Assembly (NCBI RefSeq): GCF_001613165.1
Contig: NZ_BDBV01000035.1
Coordinates: 62,001-126,000 of the forward strand
Length of the DNA stretch: 64,000 nt
Direction: 5' to 3'
Origin: Nocardia mexicana NBRC 108244
GTDB lineage: Bacteria > Actinomycetota > Actinomycetes > Mycobacteriales > Mycobacteriaceae
Below are positions 18,197 through 25,781 of this stretch, one piece after another; position 1 is the stretch's first letter, and each line of letters opens with the position of its first letter. The notes under the pieces are model-generated. The model did not search any database and was not told the DNA's origin. It worked only from the letters and a program-made list of their open reading frames with translations. The position numbers were made by a program, and so were the translations under genes.

Positions 18197-18272
18197 GGTA
18201 TTTTCACGCCGAACGAGGTGGGATGCGCGAGGTGGCGCAGCCATCCGACACCTCCCGCTCTCGATTTGAGAA

Positions 18273-18302
18273 TGAGCGCGCTCACTCAGGAGCGTACTCC
18301 TG
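18273..18302. promoter_or_regulatory. Two adjacent palindromes, old TetR operator
   Basis: TGAGCGCGCTCA (18273-18284) is a perfect 12-bp palindrome. It is followed by CAGGAG-CGTA-CTCCTG (18287-18302). They sit between the TetR remnant and the LOG-family gene, where the operator of the former divergent regulator would be expected. Confidence 0.5.
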
Positions 18303-18331
18303 GTTAACGAATGCGCAACTACAGTGGCCGG

Positions 18332-18871
18332 ATGAATATCTGTGTCTTTCTGTCGGCCGCCGATCTCGACGAGCGCTACACCGGCCCCGCCCGCGAGTTC
18401 GCGGAACTGATCGGCAAGGGCGGGCACACGCTGATCTGGGGCGGCTCGGACGTCGGGCTGATGAAGGTGGTGGCCGACGCGGTGCAGGACAGTCGCGGCC
18501 GGTTGGTGGGGGTGTCCGTGGAATTCCTGGCCAACAAGGCTCGGGCGAACGCCGACGAGATGATCGTCGCGGCCGATCTGGCCGAGCGGAAGGCGCAGTT
18601 GCTGGCCCGGGCCGACGGGGTGGTCGTGATGGTCGGCGGCACGGGAACCCTGGACGAGGCCACCGACATTCTGGAGCTGAAAAAGCATGGGCTGCACCGC
18701 AAGCCGGTCGTTCTGCTGAACACCGCCGGGTTCTACGACGGGCTGCGGCAGCAATTCGAGCGGATGGACGCCGAGGGATTCCTGCCGATTCCCCTGGACG
18801 AGCTGGTGTACTTCGCCGACGACGGTGCCGCGGCAATGGCCTATCTGGAGAGTGTGGTCGGGGTGGAGTGA
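18332..18871 (+). CDS. LOG-family protein (nucleotide phosphoribohydrolase-like)
   Basis: 179 residues from ATG 18332; an in-frame ATG at 18311 adds seven. The Rossmann-like fold carries a glycine-rich V-G-G-T-G-T-L-D-E-A motif, the local form of P-G-G-x-G-T-x-x-E of the LOG/TIGR00730 family. Family members release the base from cytokinin or purine ribotides and were long misannotated as lysine decarboxylases. Replacement of the motif proline by valine, with E kept, leaves activity likely but untested. It is divergent from the TetR remnant. Confidence 0.75.
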   Translation: MNICVFLSAADLDERYTGPAREFAELIGKGGHTLIWGGSDVGLMKVVADAVQDSRGRLVGVSVEFLANKARANADEMIVAADLAERKAQLLARADGVVVMVGGTGTLDEATDILELKKHGLHRKPVVLLNTAGFYDGLRQQFERMDAEGFLPIPLDELVYFADDGAAAMAYLESVVGVE

Positions 18872-19064
18872 ACCGGCCTGCGCGGACATGAATCGACAGC
18901 GCGTGGCAATAGCTGCCGTGACGACTCGATTTGTGACCGCACAGACCGGTCCTGGGCGCTGACTCGGCAGCATCGTGCCCGCAAGCTCGAAAACGCTTGT
19001 GGCAGAACGTGTACGTTACGATGCGGATGTGACCTGACCGTCGCGAGAGCGCCCGGGGTGTCGT

Positions 19065-19523
19065 ATGCGAACTGTGATGGTGGCGGTGAGTGCCGATATC
19101 GCCGCTCCGCCGCCGAAGGTGTGGGAGCAGGTCGTGGACTGGGAACGACCGCGGGACTGGGTGCTGGAAGCGGCCGAGTTCCAGGTTGTCTCCACTCAGC
19201 ACACGGGGGTCGGCGTGATCGTCGAGGCCACGGTCGGCGTGGGATGCGTGCGCACGGGGGACCGGTTCCGCACGGATGTCTGGCAGCCGCCGGACGGTTC
19301 GGGCAGCGGCCACCTCGGCCTCGCCCACCTGGGGTGGGTCGAGGGCCGCGGCGACATCCACCTGACATCACTGCCCGACGGGCGGACCAGGCTCACCTGG
19401 CGCGAACGCCTGCAGCCGCCGCTGGGATGGGTGGGCGAATTCGGCCTGCGCCTCGTTTCCCCATTGCTGGCCTGGACCTGTCGGCGCGAGCTGGCCCATC
19501 TGCGGGCATCGGTGGAAGCGTAG
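19065..19523 (+). CDS. SRPBCC-family protein
   Basis: 152 residues with the START/Bet v1-type pattern: M-V-A-V-S-A-D-I-A-A-P-P-P-K-V-W-E at the N-terminus, a central sheet, and R-T-R-L-T-W-R-E before a long C-terminal helix. Such proteins bind hydrophobic ligands or act as polyketide cyclase-like domains; no specific role can be read. It has no signal peptide. The stop codon is followed at once by a terminator-like palindrome. Confidence 0.72.
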   Translation: MRTVMVAVSADIAAPPPKVWEQVVDWERPRDWVLEAAEFQVVSTQHTGVGVIVEATVGVGCVRTGDRFRTDVWQPPDGSGSGHLGLAHLGWVEGRGDIHLTSLPDGRTRLTWRERLQPPLGWVGEFGLRLVSPLLAWTCRRELAHLRASVEA

Positions 19524-19524
19524 A

Positions 19525-19547
19525 TTCCGGCCCAAAGCACGCCGGAA
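19525..19547. terminator. Dispersed palindromic element, copy 2
   Basis: TTCCGGC, CCAAAGCAC and GCCGGAA begin 1 bp after the SRPBCC stop codon, in the orientation opposite to copy 1. The position suits a transcription terminator for the upstream gene. Confidence 0.6.
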
Positions 19548-19590
19548 ATGAGGTGAGCGCCAAGACATATTGGTCTCACCGGTCTCCAGC

Positions 19591-19690
19591 GTGCCGACCC
19601 TTGCATTTCCCGGCGTGCCGACCCTTACATTCCCCGGCGTGCTGACCTGTTCATTTCCCGGCATGCCGACCCTGTTCATTTCCCGGCATG
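19591..19690. repeat. 24-bp minisatellite
   Basis: Units starting GTGCCGACCC (19591, 19615), GTGCTGACCT (19639) and ATGCCGACCC (19663) follow with an exact 24-bp period. Each contains CATTTCCCGGC-like sequence. The last unit merges into the palindromic element at 19681. There is no coding signal. Confidence 0.75.
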
Positions 19691-19703
19691 CTTTTGGCCG
19701 GGA
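19681..19703. terminator. Dispersed palindromic element, copy 3
   Basis: TCCCGGC, ATGCTTTTG and GCCGGGA directly abut the stop codon at 19704 of the membrane-anchored protein gene. It is probably the 3' terminator of the five-gene operon. Confidence 0.6.
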
Positions 19704-20255
19704 TCACGCCGTCGCGACCGGCTCCCGGTCACTTCGCCGCGTACGGCGCCATACATAGCCCAGGAAGCCGACGAGCCCGACCAGGGGGAGTGCGCTGAGC
19801 GCCCAGCTCAGCGACAGTGGCGGGCCGGGCTGCTCGAGTACTGCGAGGTCGCGCAACTCGCCGACGCCGTGCCCCTGGGGGCCGTCGATCTCGAAGCGGA
19901 AGGTCCAATTGCCTTCCTGGTCGAGGGATCTGACGTCGAGGCCCCAGACCTCGCGCTTGCGGGGATGCCGGGACAGCGGCTCGGGCCGGTAGGTGCGCCC
20001 GTTGGGCTGGGTCTCCACGAGATTGCCGGACTTGCCGTCGATACCACCGTCGGGCAGGAAGGTGAAGTCCAGCGATTGCAGCGCGTGCAGCGGCCATTCG
20101 CTGAAACCGACGGTGATGCCGTAGGGCCCGGCCTGCACGCGTTCGGTGTGTGCGATGTTGACCGGTTCGTACGCGGCGGCGGTACCCGCGGGGATGGTCG
20201 TGAGGCCGAGGACGATGAGCAGCGTGGCGGCCGCGGACAGCGCTCTGGTGATCAC
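19704..20255 (-). CDS. Exported membrane-anchored beta-domain protein, last gene of putative copper-type operon
   Basis: 183 residues from the GTG at 20255, whose GTGA overlaps the stop of the upstream gene by 4 bp. A Sec signal (about 1-28, ending T-A-A-A) is followed by an extracytoplasmic beta-rich domain and one C-terminal membrane helix (about 149-169) with an R-R-T-R-R cytosolic end. Histidines at 36, 57, 97 and 129 are the only obvious metal-ligand candidates. I do not recognise a named family. Context and topology suggest an external domain that works with the polytopic protein encoded just before it. Confidence 0.7.
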   Translation of the reverse strand: MITRALSAAATLLIVLGLTTIPAGTAAAYEPVNIAHTERVQAGPYGITVGFSEWPLHALQSLDFTFLPDGGIDGKSGNLVETQPNGRTYRPEPLSRHPRKREVWGLDVRSLDQEGNWTFRFEIDGPQGHGVGELRDLAVLEQPGPPLSLSWALSALPLVGLVGFLGYVWRRTRRSDREPVATA

Positions 20256-21373
20256 GCGCGTGCTCCTTCCGGTGCGGCGAGGCGCAGCATGGCGCCGAAC
20301 CGCCAACCCAGGAATCCACCGGCGGCGCCGAGCACGCCACCGGCGACGGCGGTGGCAACGATGACGGTCGCGGCGGGCAGGCCCCGGTCGTAGATGAGGA
20401 CGCTCTGCCATGGCGCGCAGACCGCGATGATCAGGCCGCCGAGCCCCCCGGCCAGCGCGGGGACGAGCCGCGAGTCGCTGCCGGTACGCCGCAGCAGCAG
20501 GTCGACCACGACACCGACGGGGAGCAGGCACAGCGGGATCAGGGCCGGGGTGGACGGAATGATCTCGTTGTTCTCACGCATCGGCAGGCCCACCGCATCC
20601 GCGTAGGCCTGCGCGGCCCACGGTGCGAACCACCAGAACACCCCCTGCATCGCCGCCGCGGTAGCGGCCACGATCGTTGCGCCCCAACGCCGGAACCCGG
20701 CCCCGGTCAGCACCAGCATCACGACGATGAAGGCGGTGACCGCGGTGGTCCACCGGACGGTTCCGGTGGACAGCTGCTGAACGGCCAGCGCCGTGATCAC
20801 GCTCGAGGTCACCAGGTGTCCGAGGCAGAGCAGGGCGCCGAGCCATCCCCACAGCTGGTCGCGCGCGGCGGCGAACACGATCACCGTGCCCACCGAGGTG
20901 ACGGTGCTGGACAGGAACAGCCCGATGTGCGGCGGCGAGTCGATCACCGCGTCGAAGCCGTAGAGGGTGTGCCACCACAGATCCCACAGCCCGTACAGCA
21001 GGAACGATGCCGCGCCCAGGCTGGTGACCAGGTAGCCGAGCGGCGCCGTGAAGGTGCGGCCGAAGACGCCGATGCCCGGGCCGCCGAGCGCCGGATCCAC
21101 GGCGTTGCCGCGCCGACCGGCGGAGGTGGTGGCGAGAATGACTGTGAGACCGGTGAATCCGGAGATGGCCGCGCTGGCGTAGATGAACAGGTGCGGCACG
21201 GTGAAGAAGGTGTCGGGGCCGACGTCGCTGTGCCACTGGATATCCCAGGTGGCGCCGACGGCCCAGGTCAAGGCGGCGAGCAACAGGATCGATGCGGGCA
21301 CCCAGGGCCGGACGGCGCCGGTGCGGTCGGCCGTGGTGGCGGCGACGGCCGGTGGTGAGGCGGTCAAATCCAT
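20252..21373 (-). CDS. Polytopic membrane protein with two PmoC-like D-x2-W-H...H motifs
   Basis: 373 residues with about ten hydrophobic helices. Two internally related segments stand out: W43-D44-x2-W47-H48 with P60-H61, and W130-D131-x2-W134-H135 with P148-H149. In the first, spacing is D-x3-H-x12-H. PmoC of particulate methane monooxygenase uses the same spacing (Asp156, His160, His173) for its copper site, and the intervening D-T-x-F-T also matches. The second copy has one extra residue before the last histidine. I infer a metal, probably copper, centre and a distant PmoC/AmoC relationship; catalysis is not shown. It overlaps the downstream gene by 4 bp and follows the FixH/YtkA-like gene after 43 bp. 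Confidence 0.65.
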   Translation of the reverse strand: MDLTASPPAVAATTADRTGAVRPWVPASILLLAALTWAVGATWDIQWHSDVGPDTFFTVPHLFIYASAAISGFTGLTVILATTSAGRRGNAVDPALGGPGIGVFGRTFTAPLGYLVTSLGAASFLLYGLWDLWWHTLYGFDAVIDSPPHIGLFLSSTVTSVGTVIVFAAARDQLWGWLGALLCLGHLVTSSVITALAVQQLSTGTVRWTTAVTAFIVVMLVLTGAGFRRWGATIVAATAAAMQGVFWWFAPWAAQAYADAVGLPMRENNEIIPSTPALIPLCLLPVGVVVDLLLRRTGSDSRLVPALAGGLGGLIIAVCAPWQSVLIYDRGLPAATVIVATAVAGGVLGAAGGFLGWRFGAMLRLAAPEGARA

Positions 21374-21416
21374 TGGGCTGCTCCTGATTTCTCTCGATGT
21401 TCAGGCCGTGCGGTGA

Positions 21417-21818
21417 TCACGTCGCACCGACGGAGAAGGTGGCGGTGCCGGTTCCCGGCGGGCCCGACACATCGACGGTGATCTCCCACTGCCCGGACAT
21501 GGGCAGGTCCACGGCGGCGCGATAGTGGCCCGGCGCGGTGGCCTCGGCCGGGGCCGGGGGTAGGGCATGACCCATCTGCGGCATGGCGGGCTCGACCAGC
21601 ACCCGGGTCGGCGCGGCGGGATTCTCCTGGCGGTCGGTGATGTCGAACTCGATCGTGTTGGCGCCCACGCGCAGGGGGCCGGTGAGCTGAACGAGGTAGG
21701 GGCCGGCCGGGATTCGCGATGGCTGCTCGTCGCTGTCGTCCGGCCACCACAGCCATGCCGCGAGCGCGGCGATGACGGCGGCGAACGCCACGAAGACGAG
21801 CACATCGCGCCGGTTCAT
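21417..21818 (-). CDS. FixH/YtkA-like membrane-anchored protein
   Basis: 133 residues. An N-terminal membrane helix (about 8-25, ending W-L-W-W-P) anchors an external immunoglobulin-like beta domain. The domain carries a M-P-Q-M-G-H-A-L motif, and its closing strands (G-Q-W-E-I-T-V-D-V-S-G-P-P-G) are typical of YtkA/FixH-like domains, several of which handle copper or assist oxidase assembly. The Met/His motif fits Cu(I) binding. The ATG at 21818 overlaps the stop of a 35-codon ORF as ATGA, so translation is coupled. Confidence 0.7.
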   Translation of the reverse strand: MNRRDVLVFVAFAAVIAALAAWLWWPDDSDEQPSRIPAGPYLVQLTGPLRVGANTIEFDITDRQENPAAPTRVLVEPAMPQMGHALPPAPAEATAPGHYRAAVDLPMSGQWEITVDVSGPPGTGTATFSVGAT

Positions 21819-21922
21819 CGCGCGCCTCCGGTCCGGCGGCGCAACTTTGTGGGATGCGTTTCGCCGCCGTCGGGCGGGTTCGTCTGCGCGGCGATATCGG
21901 CCGCACGCGGAGCGCTTGTCAT
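21815..21922 (-). CDS. 35-residue coupled mini-gene
   Basis: Its ATG at 21922 overlaps the stop of the upstream gene (ATGA) and its TGA overlaps the start of the FixH/YtkA-like gene (ATGA), so it is locked between two real genes. The product (M-T-S-A-P-R-A-A-D-I-A-A start, R-R-R-T-G-G-A-R end) is hydrophilic with a basic C-terminus and has no membrane helix. It could be a real small protein or only a translational relay for the next gene. Confidence 0.45.
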   Translation of the reverse strand: MTSAPRAADIAAQTNPPDGGETHPTKLRRRTGGAR

Positions 21923-23470
21923 TGCGGCACCTCGGCTTTCACGTCGACGACGGCGGGGACGGTCATCACCGAGTAACCGCGCTCGGCCTGTGCCCAGACG
22001 AGATACCGGCCGGGCAGCGGGAAGGTGTAGGTGAACGCGACGTCCGGGCCGTAGGCCGCGACGGTCTCGTCGGGCGCCTGCGCACCCGGGCCCAGCATCG
22101 GCGGCATGGCGTGCGCGTGTGCCCAGACGGGCGCGGTGACGGCGGAGGTTCCGGCGGGCGGCCCCTCCGGCAGCGGGCCGACGGCGATGAGGTGGCCCGC
22201 CATGCCCAGCCACGGCTGCAGATCCGCCGGTCCGCCGTAGTGCGCGGTGAGGGTGCTCGGAGCACCCGCGATCAGTTCGGTTGCGGTGAGGGAGGGTGCG
22301 ATGGGCACCGTGTAGCCAGGGGTCTGCGGCGCTGGGGAACTCGTGCCTTGCGCGGGAGGCGAGGTGGTCGTTATCGGCGACCCTCGAGGTTGTGTCGGCT
22401 GTCTGCGTGGGTAGCTGCGGGCCAGGAGCCTCTGTGCCAGAGGCGTTTTCGGCCGCAGAGGGTGCACCACCGACGCGAAGTGCCGAGCGCAGCAGTTGCA
22501 CTCCGCCGCCGCGCCTGCCGATTTCGGCGGCGACCGCGTAGTCGCCGGGTTGGGGGAGGTGCAGGCGGAGCTGATACGTGCCGGGCGCCGTGCGGATCGG
22601 ATGCCGGTGCCACAGTTGTCCGCCGGGCCCGACGATCATCAGGTGCATCAACGCGTCGTCGACCGCGAGCAGATCATCGACGGGCCGCCCGGTCGCACTG
22701 TCGATCAGCGACAGCGTCAGCTCGGTCGGACGGCTCGCATCCGCCGGCTCGGGCGTATGCAGCGCCAGGTTGGCCGGCGGGCGTGAGTAATTCGTGGTCG
22801 TGGGCAGATCGCGCTCCGGATACGGGTCGTCGATGCTGTCCGAGGTGGGATCGAGCAGGCTGCCCGCGGGCCGGGGCGCCGGGGCGCCGCCCGACAGCAC
22901 GGCGCCGGTGACGCCGACCGCCAGCGCCGCGACCATCGCGCCCGCGGGCAGCAGCGTCGGCCACCCGCGTCGCGAGATCAGCGCCGTACCCACCGAGACC
23001 AGCAGCAGCGCGCCCGCGGCGACGAATCCGCCGTAGGCGGCCCGCTCCCACGGCGTGATCACCGGCGCCGCGACGAGGAACGGAATCCGCGCGACCCGCT
23101 CGCCGTCGCCGACGGTCAGCTCCCACGGTCCGGCGTGATCCACCCGCAGATTCGCCGGATGGGGACCGGCACGATCGGTGAGATCCACCGTGGCCGACGA
23201 GCCCGAACCGGCCCGGTCGACGGGAAACGCGTTGAGCGCGAGCGTGCCCGGGGCGGTCCCGGCGTGGGTGACGATATCGACGCGCAGCGGGCCGGGCACG
23301 GGTTCGGCCCGGCGCACGATCACGGTGAGCTCCCGGTCGCCGAGGGATTGTGCGACCGCGAGATCCGCACCCGCCGGACCGCCGTCGGCGCTTGCCGCCG
23401 CACCGCCGAGCAGCTGCGTGCCCAGCAGGCAAACGCAGATCGCCACCGCCGCACCGCGAATGCCCCGCAT
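21919..23470 (-). pseudogene. Exported protein with duplicated H-x-H domains, frameshifted
   Basis: From ATG 23470 the frame gives a Sec signal (1-28), a beta domain and two membrane helices (about 140-185). After a Pro-rich linker comes a first domain with H-L-M-I-V and L-W-H-R-H-P motifs. Near 22380-22390 coding passes to the +1 frame, which carries a second domain (G-H-L-I-A-V, V-W-A-H-A-H-A-M and a closing Y-L-V-W-A-Q strand) and ends at 21919. The original frame becomes Arg-rich nonsense. Both domains resemble those of the His-rich protein at 43040. Either the gene is broken in a tolerant linker or one base is wrong in the assembly. It heads the operon. Confidence 0.65.
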
Positions 23471-23637
23471 GTCAGAGAGGTCTGAGCGTGGTCGCCGCCG
23501 TCACCTGCCGGGCCGGTCCCGCGGGCTCGGGAGCACGGGAAACACGGTGGACAGCGGCGAGGCGAACAGTCGACGGCGGCAACACCACACCGATTATGCC
23601 GTGCATCCCAATGTGTTTCACCGTCCGAATTCCGCGA

Positions 23638-23659
23638 CCCCGGCCAAAAGCATGCCGGG
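23638..23659. repeat. Dispersed palindromic element, copy 4
   Basis: CCCGGCC, AAAAGCAT and GCCGGG; this is the reverse orientation of copy 3. It lies in the spacer upstream of the frameshifted gene and continues directly into a 22-bp tandem array. Confidence 0.6.
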
Positions 23660-23806
23660 GATGACGGGGGCAGCGTGCCGGGATGCTTGGGGCAGCGTGC
23701 CGGGATGACGGGGGCAGCGTGCCGGGATGCTGGGGGTGGTGTGCCGGGATGCCGGGGGTGGTGTGCCGGGGATAGCGGGGTGGTGTGGGGATAACAGGGT
23801 GGCTCG
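23652..23806. repeat. 22-bp minisatellite
   Basis: Units beginning GTGCCGGGAT occur at 23675, 23697, 23719, 23741, 23763 and 23785 (the last decayed), exactly 22 bp apart, with a first 23-bp unit at 23652 that is also the right arm of palindrome copy 4. The rest of the 456-bp spacer (23471-23926) shows no gene. Confidence 0.8.
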
Positions 23807-23926
23807 GCCTTCTCGCACCCCCTGTCTATTCCCGCACTTCTTGCACGTGCTGCAGGGCGTGCGGGGGTCAGCCTGGGGTGCGAGAACCAGTTAGGAGGTG
23901 CGGGGGCGGGTTAGGGGTGCGGGGTG

Positions 23927-24538
23927 TCAGGGGTTTGGCGGGGTGGCCAGGCGGACCAGGGCGTCGGCGGTTCGTTGGCAGAATTGGTCTGCGTTCTCGT
24001 CGCCGCGGGTGAGGGCGCGGATCAGGGTTGCGCCGCGCAGGAATTCGAAGATCGTGTCGACGTCGCAGGCCGGGTCCGCCCGGCCGGCGCGGGCGGCCGC
24101 GGCGATGGTCTCGCGCAGTGCGCCGCGGGTGGGCTCCTCGCCGCGGTTGATCAGGCGGCGGTAGCTGTCGTGGTCGTCGTGGTACGCCGACAGCAGGCCG
24201 GGGATCGCCGAGCGCGCGGCGGGGTGGTTCGCGACGGAGACGAACAGCCGCGTCCAGGCCAGCAGGTCGGCGTGCAGGTCGCCCGTCGGGGGCGGGTTGG
24301 CGCCGGTCTCGAGGGCGAAGACCGCGTCCTCGACGAGCTCGCGCTTGCCGGGCCAGCGGCGATAGATCGACGTCGTGACCACGCCCGCGCGGCGGGCGAC
24401 GCCCTGGATCGTGGTGGCCTGATAGCCCTGCTCGACGAGCAGTTCCTGGGTCGCGCGCAGCACCTGCTCGTCCAGTTGCGGGTCGCGCGGGCGCCCGGGG
24501 CGGGCGGTCCGTTCGGACCCGAGGGCCGGTTCGGTCAC
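23927..24538 (-). CDS. TetR-family transcriptional regulator
   Basis: About 203 residues from GTG 24538; a TTG at 24595 would lie inside the operator and is disfavoured. The HTH is well formed: A-T-Q-E-L-L-V-E-Q-G-Y, then I-Q-G-V-A-R-R-A-G-V-V-T-T-S-I-Y-R-R-W. The TetR C-terminal domain shows the A-A-R-S-A-I-P-G-L-L-S pattern common among actinobacterial members. It is divergent from the CrtC-like / phosphotransferase operon, with a clear palindrome between them, so it likely represses both directions. Confidence 0.85.
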   Translation of the reverse strand: MTEPALGSERTARPGRPRDPQLDEQVLRATQELLVEQGYQATTIQGVARRAGVVTTSIYRRWPGKRELVEDAVFALETGANPPPTGDLHADLLAWTRLFVSVANHPAARSAIPGLLSAYHDDHDSYRRLINRGEEPTRGALRETIAAAARAGRADPACDVDTIFEFLRGATLIRALTRGDENADQFCQRTADALVRLATPPNP

Positions 24539-24594
24539 GAGTTCTCCGATGCTGTCGTGCGGGTGCGGGACCAGCTTAGCTGGCAGTTCTTTCA

Positions 24595-24614
24595 AATACG
24601 CAACACAGCGTATT
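24595..24614. promoter_or_regulatory. AATACGC-N6-GCGTATT operator
   Basis: A perfect 7-bp inverted repeat with 6-bp spacer, extended by partially matching TTTCAA/TTCAAA flanks, lies in the divergent spacer between tetR and the CrtC-like gene, about 50 bp before the latter's ATG. Size and position are typical of a TetR dimer site. Confidence 0.65.
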
Positions 24615-24665
24615 CAAATAACCTACCTTGAAACGCGTTCCACCCGTACTTCGAGAGGACCGTCC

Positions 24666-25781
24666 ATGTTGACGCCCCAGGACGAACTGCTCTGCCATCA
24701 GCTGCCCACCACGTTCGACCATGTGCTGCAGAGTGATCTGCGCTGGACCGAGCGAATAGTGCTGTACGGCTTCGACACCGCCGGATCGGTCAGCGTGATG
24801 ACCGGCATGGCCCGCTACCCCAACCGCAACGTGACCGACGCCTACGCGATGGTGACCGTCGAGGGCAAGGCGCATGTGGTGCGGCTGTCGAGCGAGATCG
24901 CCGGTGGCCCCGCCGATCTGGGCGCCTGGCAGGTGGGCCCGTACCGCTACGAGATCGTCGAACCGCTGCGTCACGTGCGGGCCACGCTGGGCGACAACGA
25001 CTTCGGGCCGCGGCTGGAACTGAACTTCCACGCCCGGTTCCCCGCCTACGAGCAGGAGCCCGCCTTCTTCCGCAGCCGCGGCAGGGTGCGCGAGGACGCG
25101 CGCCGCTACTACCAGAACGGGACCATCTCCGGATGGCTCGAGGTCGAGGGCGAGCGCATCGAGATCGACCCGGACACCTGGTGGTTCGGCCGTGACCACT
25201 CCTGGGGCACCCGCCACGGTGGTGGCGGCGGCAGCCTGCCGGAGGGGGAGGGGCTGCAGCCGCCGGACGTTCCGGACGGCGTCCTGTACTTCATGGGCAT
25301 CTTCGAATTCGACGACGAGCTGGTGCATTTCGCGCAGCGCGAGACCGCCGACGGACAGCGGTGGCATTTCGAGGGCACCGTCGCGCCGCCGATCGATTCG
25401 GGGACGCCGCCGGTGCCGATCCACACCGTCGAGCACGATCTGCGCTTCCGCGACGACCTTCGCGTCGTATCCGGCGGTTCGTTCCGCGCCCACGCGGCGG
25501 ACGGGACCACACGGCAGCTGACGATCACCCCGGTGTCGGACTTCTGGCCCGGCCTGGCGGGTTACGACCGCTACCGCGACTACGCGTCGGGGATGTGGAA
25601 GGGCCCGTCCTACGGCGACGGATTCACCGTCGATCTCGGCGATACCGAGGAACTGCGGCCGGTGAGCATGCTCAGCGAGACGTTCTGCCGGGTCGAGTGC
25701 GACGGCAAGGTCGGGCACGGATTGGTCGAGATGGTGTTCGTCGGGCGCAACGCCCGCTACGGGTACGCGGGGTATCGATGA
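24666..25781 (+). CDS. CrtC-like / DUF7064-DUF7065 beta-barrel protein
   Basis: 371 residues from ATG 24666, with GAGAGGA upstream. The sequence has two lipocalin-like halves. The junction holds the conserved W-W-F-G-R-D-H-S-W-G-T-R block, and R-Y-Y-Q-N-G-x-I-S-G lies just before it, as in hydroxyneurosporene synthase-like proteins (CrtC superfamily). These act on hydrophobic isoprenoid or steroid-like ligands; no carotenoid genes are nearby, so hydratase activity is not claimed. Its stop overlaps the phosphotransferase start (ATGA), showing a coupled two-gene operon. Confidence 0.7.
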   Translation: MLTPQDELLCHQLPTTFDHVLQSDLRWTERIVLYGFDTAGSVSVMTGMARYPNRNVTDAYAMVTVEGKAHVVRLSSEIAGGPADLGAWQVGPYRYEIVEPLRHVRATLGDNDFGPRLELNFHARFPAYEQEPAFFRSRGRVREDARRYYQNGTISGWLEVEGERIEIDPDTWWFGRDHSWGTRHGGGGGSLPEGEGLQPPDVPDGVLYFMGIFEFDDELVHFAQRETADGQRWHFEGTVAPPIDSGTPPVPIHTVEHDLRFRDDLRVVSGGSFRAHAADGTTRQLTITPVSDFWPGLAGYDRYRDYASGMWKGPSYGDGFTVDLGDTEELRPVSMLSETFCRVECDGKVGHGLVEMVFVGRNARYGYAGYR

